64,000 nucleotides of DNA. Source: Pseudoalteromonas haloplanktis ATCC 14393. GTDB taxonomy: Bacteria > Pseudomonadota > Gammaproteobacteria > Enterobacterales > Alteromonadaceae. Location of the stretch: positions 1 to 64,000 of the forward strand of contig NZ_AHCA01000001.1 in assembly GCF_000238355.1 (NCBI RefSeq), read 5' to 3'. Shown piece after piece: positions 8,027-15,403 of the stretch (positions within the stretch are counted from its first letter, which is position 1; every line of letters begins with the position of its first letter). The notes beneath the pieces were generated by a model. It saw nothing but the letters and a program-made list of their open reading frames with translations, searched no databases and was not told the origin of the DNA. The translations under genes were made by a program, and so were the position numbers.

Positions 8027-9022
8027 ATGGTTACAATTAAGCAAGTAGCAGCCCACGCTGGTGTTTCATTTAAAACTGTATCTCGTGTAGTAAATCATGA
8101 TTCCACAGTAAAAGATGTCAATCGTGAGAAAGTGCTCAAAGCAATTAAAGAGTTAGGTTATCGCCCGAACAGAGCTGCAAGCCTAACAAGGCGGAAAAAC
8201 TCCAATATTTATGCGATCATCGCCGATGAGCTGCTCAGTGTTCCGTATACATTTGATATAATCCGCGGTGCGCAAGAAATTGCATGGAAAACAAACAAAG
8301 AACTACTCATTCTTAATGTAAACGACAGCCAAGAAAGTATAGATAGAGCAATAGAAAGCCTCTTAGAATACAGAGTTGAAGGCGTTATATATTCAGCTAT
8401 GTATCATCGTGCTGTTCAAGTTTCTGATGAATTAAAAAAAATCCCAACCATTTTAGCCAACTGTTTCCCAGTTGATAATAACTTACCCTGCGTGGTGCCC
8501 GATGAAGTGCAAGCCGGTGAAGAAATTGCCTCAGCATTAATAAGTAAAGGCTATCGTAGAATTGCGTTTCTAAATTTGAATGAAGACATTGTGGCTGCAA
8601 AAGGCCGAAAAGAAGGCGTAATAAAAGCATTTAAACAGCACGGTTTACCATTAAGCGATCTGTTAATAGAATCGGTTATAGTGACGCACGATGATGGCGT
8701 TGAGCGCTCAACATCTCGAGAGTCTGCGGCCAGGATTATTGATAACTTCAAGCCCGATGCAATAATTTGTGGACAAGACCCTATGGCGATGGAAATTTAC
8801 TTTGTAGTCCATGACAAAGGCATGATTATAGGTGAAGATATTGGTATCGCTAGTTTCGATAACTGGGGCAGCATCCCTGAGTTATTACAACCAAATTTAA
8901 CCACTATGGCACTACCACATCATGAAATGGGGCGCTGGGCTATGGAATATCTCATTGCATGCCGCACAGATATTGTTCATCAACATTTACCGTTTAAGTT
9001 GATCAAACGAGATTCTTTTTAG
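8027..9022 (+). CDS. LacI-family transcriptional regulator of the fructan locus
   Basis: This 331-residue protein has an N-terminal LacI helix-turn-helix (TIKQVAAHAGVSFKTVSRV, residues 3-21), a hinge helix RAASLTRRK near residue 50, and a periplasmic-binding-protein-like sugar-sensing domain. Family members bind palindromes with a central CG, and three ACAACGTTGT palindromes occur in the promoter regions of the neighbouring susC, fructokinase and GH32-like genes. A strong AGGAGG site supports the start. Its stop overlaps the last 20 bp of the convergent transporter gene. A sucrose-, fructose- or fructan-derived ligand is inferred from the neighbours, not from binding residues. Confidence 0.88.
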   Translation: MVTIKQVAAHAGVSFKTVSRVVNHDSTVKDVNREKVLKAIKELGYRPNRAASLTRRKNSNIYAIIADELLSVPYTFDIIRGAQEIAWKTNKELLILNVNDSQESIDRAIESLLEYRVEGVIYSAMYHRAVQVSDELKKIPTILANCFPVDNNLPCVVPDEVQAGEEIASALISKGYRRIAFLNLNEDIVAAKGRKEGVIKAFKQHGLPLSDLLIESVIVTHDDGVERSTSRESAARIIDNFKPDAIICGQDPMAMEIYFVVHDKGMIIGEDIGIASFDNWGSIPELLQPNLTTMALPHHEMGRWAMEYLIACRTDIVHQHLPFKLIKRDSF

Positions 9023-10208
9023 CAATATCAGCTTTTAACACAAAACACGATACCACAATGAACACACACACAATCATTCCTAAATATTGATAAGTTAGCG
9101 CATACCCTAACTGGTCATATATTCCGCCAACTATAATTGCTAATATTGATGCCATAAGCTGTACCGTAAATTGAAAACCAATAATATAAATCATGGCAGA
9201 GTACTTAGCCTCAAAGTGCATATTTATGTATTTAAATAGTGCAATCAACATCAGCGGAAGCTCTATTGCATGCGTTAACTTTAAAAAGCTTATACCCCAT
9301 GCATCCTCAACAACTCCGGAAAAATAAATTCTTAACGCCATTAGCACGCCACTTAATAGTAATGAACTCTTTACGCCTAATTTATTGACCCATTTAACGG
9401 CTAAGTACATAGCAAAAGCTTCTAAAATCACTTGTGCGGATGTTAAGTAACCAAAGTATTCACGCCCTAGTTCTTGTGTTGCAAAAAATGTCGTGTAGTA
9501 AATTGCAAACTGCTGATCAAAAACACCATAAATACAACTAACACCAACCACAAATACACTTAACCGCCAAAGACCTGTTATTTCAATAAACTCTTTACAT
9601 TGACGAGATATTGAAACAAAACAAGGTTGTGATACGTCTTGGTTTGGTAAGTTAACTTTAACAAAAAATAACAACCCGATTAAACAAACGGCAGCAATAC
9701 TAGACAGCCAATAATTTAGATTGGGGTCAAGGTTAAACGAGAGTCCTGTAAAATAGCTTGCCAGGGCCCAACCAAACGATCCCCACATTCTTGCTTTTCC
9801 AAATTCAAAATTGGCAATTCGGCTTTGTTTATCAATATAACTTTCTAAAACACCGACGCCTGCTAAAAATGCAAATGAAAAGACCAGTCCCCCTAGTACC
9901 ACTGCAACGTAAAAGTAGTTGTGTAATAAAGGCTCATAAACATAATTAACAAATGGGCCAATTAACAACATGAAAGATACAATAAAATACAGGAGCGTTT
10001 TTTTAAGGCCTAACTTATCTTGGAATATGCCGTAGTAAGGCATAATAAATAAAGCCATAAGTGAGTTAATACTAAAGACGATACCAACTTCTTCGCCACT
10101 AAGGCCAACTTCTTGACTAAGCCAAATAGGAAAGAGCGAAAATGAAAAAGACCATGCCATGAAATACACGAAAAAAATTGCACTTAATAGCCGGTAATTG
10201 CTACTCAT
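9003..10208 (-). CDS. LacY/CscB-type oligosaccharide:H+ symporter
   Basis: This is a major facilitator protein with about 12 membrane segments, of the oligosaccharide:proton symporter family (LacY, RafB, sucrose permease CscB). The N-terminus SSNYRLLSAIFFVYFMAW with FPIWLSQEVGLSGEEVG after it matches that family. An upstream TTG at 10229 and an ATG at 10217 are possible starts, but the ATG at 10208 has GAGG at a better distance. It is the last gene of the susC-susD-transporter-GH32 operon and probably imports sucrose or short fructo-oligosaccharides released by the GH32 enzymes. A long hairpin precedes it. Confidence 0.82.
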   Translation of the reverse strand: MSSNYRLLSAIFFVYFMAWSFSFSLFPIWLSQEVGLSGEEVGIVFSINSLMALFIMPYYGIFQDKLGLKKTLLYFIVSFMLLIGPFVNYVYEPLLHNYFYVAVVLGGLVFSFAFLAGVGVLESYIDKQSRIANFEFGKARMWGSFGWALASYFTGLSFNLDPNLNYWLSSIAAVCLIGLLFFVKVNLPNQDVSQPCFVSISRQCKEFIEITGLWRLSVFVVGVSCIYGVFDQQFAIYYTTFFATQELGREYFGYLTSAQVILEAFAMYLAVKWVNKLGVKSSLLLSGVLMALRIYFSGVVEDAWGISFLKLTHAIELPLMLIALFKYINMHFEAKYSAMIYIIGFQFTVQLMASILAIIVGGIYDQLGYALTYQYLGMIVCVFIVVSCFVLKADIAKKNLV

Positions 10209-10234
10209 AAATCGCATAGCCTCAGACAAAAAAT

Positions 10235-10262
10235 AGCGGCGCTAAATTATTTTAGAGCCGCT
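10235..10262 (-). other. Intercistronic hairpin between GH32 and transporter genes
   Basis: AGCGGC pairs with GCCGCT, and inside it CTAAA pairs with TTTAG, giving a two-part stem. No T-run follows on the minus strand, so it is more likely to affect mRNA stability or processing than to be an intrinsic terminator. Confidence 0.5.
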
Positions 10263-10268
10263 CAAAAG

Positions 10269-12281
10269 TTAGTTATTTCCAATAATATTATTTAGTTGGA
10301 TTTCACTCAGAGATACTTCCTGTGCTGCATTTACATTCACTTTATGATAAGCCTGCGTTGGAAAAACAATAGATGTCATTGTACCTATCCCTTGATTTAC
10401 AAATACTTCTATTGAGGCTTTATCAACCCATACTTCAATATCATATTGCTCAAGACCTTTGTCGAGTGGCCCCGTTTGAATAGATGCAAAGCCTGGCTCA
10501 AAGTCACTTAAGCCTGCTTGCGTCCTATCTAAGGTCATAACTCCCTTCACAGGGTCAAGTGTTAGCACTGTCTGCTCACCTGAGTCAGCACTCAGTATAA
10601 TATCAACAGCTTGGTTGTCATTTATAAAGTTAAAACTAAATTTAAACTGCCCTGGGATAATATTAAATAATTCATCAAGTTGATAACTATTTTTACCCGT
10701 GAGCTTAGTCTTAATTTGAGGCTCGGACAGAACACTTTGTAGTTCTTTAACTGGCTCTGATGCTACACGAACCCCTTGAGCCGTATCCACTAACTTTAGT
10801 TCTCGGGGAATTGTCATAGCGCTACGCCATGTAGTTGTTGGCACAACATTAGCGTATTGCCAATTACTCATCCACCCCATAAACAAATGACGGTTCTCTT
10901 GAGTATCAGAAAAAGTTACACCTGCATAATTATCAGTACCATAATCTAACCAAATTGAAGGTTCAACCTTTGCTTTGGCCGCTTCGTCTGAGAAAGTTAT
11001 ATCTGCAACTTTGACATGCCCCCAGTCACCTTCCTCGGTATCAATAATTTTTATTTGTCCTTGTTTAGCTTTAAGATTACTAACATCCCACGCTCTCTCA
11101 ACCATATTACCTGAATTATTCCCCTTAGCACTTTTAACTATTTCACCATTAATTAATAGTTGCATTACGGTGCTATTTTCATGCTTTCCACCAGCTATTT
11201 TAAAATTGATATAGTCATGGTTGATTGTAAAAGGCTGAGATAATATCGTACCCGTTGCTTTATCTGATTGATTAAAAGAGCTGAGCACTGCATTTCCTTG
11301 CTGGTCATTTTCTACATGGAATGCATTACCTGTTACCTGCCATTTACTTAAGCCATTTTTAAAGTCTGAAAAATTTAGTCCTTTAGGAAAGACAGCAGGT
11401 GTAGAAGCCAGCTTCTGCTGATATTCTTCGTCTAAAGTAAATTGTTTTCCATCAAAATCGCCAACAAAGTACTGTGTTCCCGAGCCACCATTTGGTGCCC
11501 CTGGATTAATACTAACTAATAAAACATATTTATATTGATCCGTTCCCTCTACTTTCACTCGAATCAAGTCTGGACATTCCCATACTCCAGCGTGACTCCC
11601 CCACTCCAGTCCAAAATTACTTTCAAACTGCCAATCTTTTAGGTTTTTTGATGTATAAAAACCAATATGATCATCCTGGGCAAGCACCATTGTCCACTGC
11701 TGAGTTGGTTCATGCCAGTTTACTTTGGGGTCACGAAAATCACGAATGCCAGGGTTTTTTAAAACTGGATTATTTTCATATTTTTTCCACGTGCGCCCTT
11801 TATCTACACTGTATGCTAATCCTTGGGTTTGGAAATCAATCGCTCCTTGTGCAGCTTTTTCCTCATCATGATAGGTGTACATCGCAACCAAAGGTGGATT
11901 TTCTTTACTGCCAAAACCACTACTGTTTTGCCAATCAACTACAGCGCTACCAGAAAATATAGTTCCATGCTCATCTGGATAAAGCTTTATTTCTTGATGC
12001 TCCCAATGAACCATGTCTTTACTTATAGCATGCCCCCAATGCATTGGGCCCCAAACTGATGAATCTGGGTTATGTTGATAGAAAAGGTGATATTCGCCTT
12101 GGTAGTACACCATACCATTGGGATCATTCATCCAATTTTTAGGTGGTGTAAAGTGATATGCAGGACGAAACAACTCTGTATCAGGCTGCTCAACTAGTTT
12201 TTGGTTGCTATCATTAGTCTGATTATTCATACCACACGCCGTTAAAAATGATGAAATTAAAATTAAATTAACCGTTCGCAT
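10269..12281 (-). CDS. GH32 fructan hydrolase lipoprotein (levanase/inulinase type) with inserted binding-like module
   Basis: This 670-residue lipoprotein has a signal peptide with lipobox LTAC (Cys16). The three GH32 catalytic motifs are intact: WMNDPNG (residues 50-56, nucleophile Asp), FRDP (182-185, transition-state Asp) and WECPDL (about 234, acid/base Glu). The family hydrolyses beta-fructosides such as levan, inulin or sucrose. Residues about 303-432 are an insert not found in the plain five-bladed propeller plus beta-sandwich; it resembles three modules in the protein at 19822-23274. A C-terminal beta-sandwich follows. The start overlaps the upstream transporter stop by 14 bp and has GGAG in front. 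Specificity for levan versus inulin cannot be judged from sequence. Confidence 0.92.
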   Translation of the reverse strand: MRTVNLILISSFLTACGMNNQTNDSNQKLVEQPDTELFRPAYHFTPPKNWMNDPNGMVYYQGEYHLFYQHNPDSSVWGPMHWGHAISKDMVHWEHQEIKLYPDEHGTIFSGSAVVDWQNSSGFGSKENPPLVAMYTYHDEEKAAQGAIDFQTQGLAYSVDKGRTWKKYENNPVLKNPGIRDFRDPKVNWHEPTQQWTMVLAQDDHIGFYTSKNLKDWQFESNFGLEWGSHAGVWECPDLIRVKVEGTDQYKYVLLVSINPGAPNGGSGTQYFVGDFDGKQFTLDEEYQQKLASTPAVFPKGLNFSDFKNGLSKWQVTGNAFHVENDQQGNAVLSSFNQSDKATGTILSQPFTINHDYINFKIAGGKHENSTVMQLLINGEIVKSAKGNNSGNMVERAWDVSNLKAKQGQIKIIDTEEGDWGHVKVADITFSDEAAKAKVEPSIWLDYGTDNYAGVTFSDTQENRHLFMGWMSNWQYANVVPTTTWRSAMTIPRELKLVDTAQGVRVASEPVKELQSVLSEPQIKTKLTGKNSYQLDELFNIIPGQFKFSFNFINDNQAVDIILSADSGEQTVLTLDPVKGVMTLDRTQAGLSDFEPGFASIQTGPLDKGLEQYDIEVWVDKASIEVFVNQGIGTMTSIVFPTQAYHKVNVNAAQEVSLSEIQLNNIIGNN

Positions 12282-13605
12282 CTAATACTCCATGCTTATC
12301 TTTTGAATTAAGTGAAATGTCCTCTAATGAGCGCCCCTTTGTTTCAGGCATAAACCAAGCGACAAAAATCAATTGCCCTAACATCATTAAAGTGAAAAAA
12401 CCGAAGACTTCTGCTGGGCTAAATTGCTCTAAGAAAAATGGCATCAGTAGTGTAATAGCAGCAGCAAAGAACCAATGTGTACCTGAGCCTAGAGACTGCC
12501 CCTTTGAACGTACTGTGTTAGGGAAGATTTCAGCAATAAAGACCCAAATCACGGTTCCTTGGCCTATCGCATGCGCCGCTATAAATACAAAGACAAACGC
12601 AACAACCGTCAAACCACCAGTCCCCGTACTAAACGCCCATGCGATAACAGTTAACGAAAGAACATAACCGATTGACCCTATGTACATCAGCGAACGGCGT
12701 CCAAATTTATCGATTAAAGATAAACCAAGCATGGTAAAGCATAAGTTAACCATACCAATACCAGCACCAGACAATAAAGATTGGTTCACATCTAGACCCG
12801 CGAGTTCGAATACACGTGGTGCATAATAAATAATGAAATTAATACCTGATAATTGGTTGAAAGCAGCAAATAGAAATGCAAACCAAGCAGCTTTTTTGTA
12901 AGCGCCACCAAACAGTTTTGACTCTGTATGCTGTTTTTTATCACTTTCAATCGCCGCTAAAACGCTATCAGGATTTGCTTCACCTAAGTCAATCAAAATT
13001 GCTCGCGCTTTACTTATTTGATTTTTCTTTTGAATCAACCAACGAGGACTTTCAGGTGCTTTTAAAATCATTAGTAAATAAATTAAAGCCGGAATAGCCT
13101 CAACCCCAAGCATTAAACGCCAATCAATCGCTGACGTACCCGCTATTAAGAAATTAGAAACAAACGCAACTAAAATACCAAACACAATTTGAAATTGATA
13201 AAGAGCGACTAAGCGGCCACGAAACTTGGCTGGCGCAATTTCTGAGATATAGGCAGGCACAACAATTGATGAAATACCGACCCCAACTCCGCCAATAAAT
13301 CTTAGCAAGGCAAAAGTATAAGGGTCTTGAGCCATTGCAGATCCAAGTGCTGAAATAAAAAATAGCACGCCAACTAAAATTAACGTTGGTTTTCGACCCC
13401 ACTTATCACAAGGATAATTTCCACCTAATGCGCCGAGTAATGTTCCCCACAATGCGGATGACATAATAAATAAACCGTGAAATAACGAACTTGTATTCCA
13501 CAAGGCTTGGATCGGTTTATCTGCTCCAGATATAACCGCCGTATCAAAGCCAAATAAAAAGCCAGCTACAGCGACCGTTATTGACCAATAAATAATTTTT
13601 TTCAT
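12268..13605 (-). CDS. Sugar porter (MFS) hexose:H+ symporter, probably fructose or glucose
   Basis: This 445-residue protein has 12 predicted membrane segments of the sugar porter family: GFLFGFDTAVISGA in the first helix, DKWGRKPTL after helix 2, RFIGGVGVGISS in helix 4, PESPRWL before the central loop, and PETKGRSLEDI at the C-terminus. These are standard signatures of XylE/GLUT-like hexose transporters. It lies between susD and the GH32 gene in the same operon, so it most likely imports free fructose or glucose across the inner membrane. The LacY-type protein downstream would take oligosaccharides, so the operon appears to provide two inner-membrane routes. Confidence 0.88.
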   Translation of the reverse strand: MKKIIYWSITVAVAGFLFGFDTAVISGADKPIQALWNTSSLFHGLFIMSSALWGTLLGALGGNYPCDKWGRKPTLILVGVLFFISALGSAMAQDPYTFALLRFIGGVGVGISSIVVPAYISEIAPAKFRGRLVALYQFQIVFGILVAFVSNFLIAGTSAIDWRLMLGVEAIPALIYLLMILKAPESPRWLIQKKNQISKARAILIDLGEANPDSVLAAIESDKKQHTESKLFGGAYKKAAWFAFLFAAFNQLSGINFIIYYAPRVFELAGLDVNQSLLSGAGIGMVNLCFTMLGLSLIDKFGRRSLMYIGSIGYVLSLTVIAWAFSTGTGGLTVVAFVFVFIAAHAIGQGTVIWVFIAEIFPNTVRSKGQSLGSGTHWFFAAAITLLMPFFLEQFSPAEVFGFFTLMMLGQLIFVAWFMPETKGRSLEDISLNSKDKHGVLDANG

Positions 13606-13632
13606 AATAACTCTTTTTGACTTAATGTTGCC

Positions 13633-13655
13633 GAAGGTGAGCTAGGCTCACCTTC
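13633..13655 (-). other. Intercistronic hairpin between susD and transporter genes
   Basis: GAAGGTGAGC pairs perfectly with GCTCACCTTC across a three-base loop. No T-run follows on the minus strand. Such hairpins behind highly expressed outer-membrane genes can stabilise the upstream message and lower downstream expression. Confidence 0.55.
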
Positions 13656-13664
13656 GCCTACAGA

Positions 13665-15374
13665 TTAGTAATTTGGGTTTTGTGTATAAGAGCCACCACT
13701 CAAAATCATTTGCTGATTTGGAATAGGTAAATACTCATGCTTCCCTTTGGTAAAAATAGCGTCAACTAAATAAGGTTTTCTTACAGCCTCAACTGATAAG
13801 TAACCGTCAATAGTTTCTTTTGCTATCCCCCAACGTACTAAGTCAAAAAAGCGATGGCCTTCTAATCCTAATTCAAGGCGGCGTTCAAATCGCAATGCAG
13901 TGCGCGCTTGCTCTTTAGAGTCAAAGCTGGTGTATAAGCCGATGTTATAAATACTCGCATTGTGTAATTTTCCTGTGCTCTGCTGAGCTCTTGAGCGGAT
14001 GCGGTTAATGATTGTCAAGGCTTCGTCAAATCGATCTAATTCAATTAACGCTTCTGCTTTCCAAAGCAGAACATCTGAGTATCGAATTAATGGCGTATTA
14101 AGCGAGAAGATAGGGAAAGGACCATTTTCTCCACGGCAGCTACAATCAGGATGTTCTAAGTCTTTCATCGCTGTAAAATTGCCATAAATTCCTGGCGCCC
14201 TCGCCCAGCTATCCCCACCATGAATTAACGTTTCATCGTATTTAAACGGTTTACCTTCCATTGCGACGGTATGATCCAAACGAGGGTCAACAGAGTCACT
14301 GGTCATGTCATAATTAAAGTCATTAAATGTTTCAAATTGTGGTAAACCCTGTTCGTCGGTTTTAAAAGCATTGACAAAGTTTTCGGTTGGAACATGAAAA
14401 CCACAGCAACCAAAACCTCCAGCCATTGGCGCGTTTAACGCACTCGGCCAACTTCCTCTGCCATCGGGTGAACCGTCATTTAAGGAGCGCTGAATGGCAA
14501 ACACTGATTCTTTGCCATTTTCGCTTTCAAATAAAAAATTATCAGCGTAATCCTCAAATAAGTCGTATACGCCCGCTGCCTCAATTTCATCAACAAGCGT
14601 CACCACTTTCGCTAATTTATCCTTATTAATATTAACTACTTGGTGTAACTCATCTTGTTCATAGGCCTGATACAATAGTGTTTTAGCTAAATAAGATTTA
14701 GCAGATAAAGCTGAAGCTCTACCAACATCCTCTTGGGTATTTGGCAAGTTATTGGCTGCGAACTCAAAATCTGCTGCAATCTTGTCCCACAGTTCTTGGT
14801 CCGTGAAATCACGGTTAGTTGCAGTTAATATTTGATCTTGACTCATGCTCTCATCAATCCAAGGAATATGCTTGTGATGAATTTTCAGATCAAAGTAAAA
14901 AATGCTGCGGATAAATCGTAATTCAGCTTGTTTAGCTGCACTATCTTCGATCTCTGGTGAAGCATTTTGTATAACGGACAAAGCGGCATTGGCACGAGAT
15001 ATACCTGTATAATTCCGCGTCCACTTTTTGTTATTCAAGTCAATTAGATCTGGCGGAAAAGACTCCATATCAGGCACTAAAGGTTGATACAAGGATAAGG
15101 CATGATAAGCAAAAATATCTCCTGGCCCGTTTCCACCTTTATGAGCATCACCTGCACGTAGGTTACCTGTCGGCCAAAGAAAGTTTGGCGCAGTGTAATG
15201 GTCATTACCTAAATATGAGTAAGCTGCAATAATTAACGCATCTATATTTTCGCTATTAGAAACCTGCTCTTGTGTTAATACTCCTGATGGTGCCACATCA
15301 AGATCAGAACCACCGCACGACGCTACAGAAAGGGCCAATGCTGTCGCTGCAAAAACTGTTTTAATTTTATTCAT
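13665..15374 (-). CDS. SusD/RagB-family glycan-binding lipoprotein
   Basis: This 569-residue lipoprotein has a lipobox SVASC near residue 20. It then shows SusD-type features: a helical TPR-like N-terminal region, the NALSVIQ-type helix after the first 120 residues, LRFIRSIFYFDL, and a C-terminal RFERRLELGLEGHRFFDLVRWG segment that is highly typical of the RagB/SusD family. SusD proteins sit on the outer surface and close over the SusC channel to hand glycans to it. The gene is 29 bp behind susC. This family belongs to Bacteroidota and is rare in gammaproteobacteria. The ligand is probably a fructan, from the GH32 context. Confidence 0.9.
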   Translation of the reverse strand: MNKIKTVFAATALALSVASCGGSDLDVAPSGVLTQEQVSNSENIDALIIAAYSYLGNDHYTAPNFLWPTGNLRAGDAHKGGNGPGDIFAYHALSLYQPLVPDMESFPPDLIDLNNKKWTRNYTGISRANAALSVIQNASPEIEDSAAKQAELRFIRSIFYFDLKIHHKHIPWIDESMSQDQILTATNRDFTDQELWDKIAADFEFAANNLPNTQEDVGRASALSAKSYLAKTLLYQAYEQDELHQVVNINKDKLAKVVTLVDEIEAAGVYDLFEDYADNFLFESENGKESVFAIQRSLNDGSPDGRGSWPSALNAPMAGGFGCCGFHVPTENFVNAFKTDEQGLPQFETFNDFNYDMTSDSVDPRLDHTVAMEGKPFKYDETLIHGGDSWARAPGIYGNFTAMKDLEHPDCSCRGENGPFPIFSLNTPLIRYSDVLLWKAEALIELDRFDEALTIINRIRSRAQQSTGKLHNASIYNIGLYTSFDSKEQARTALRFERRLELGLEGHRFFDLVRWGIAKETIDGYLSVEAVRKPYLVDAIFTKGKHEYLPIPNQQMILSGGSYTQNPNY

Positions 15375-15403
15375 AATTTGTGCTCGTATCGTTGTCGTTT
15401 TAA

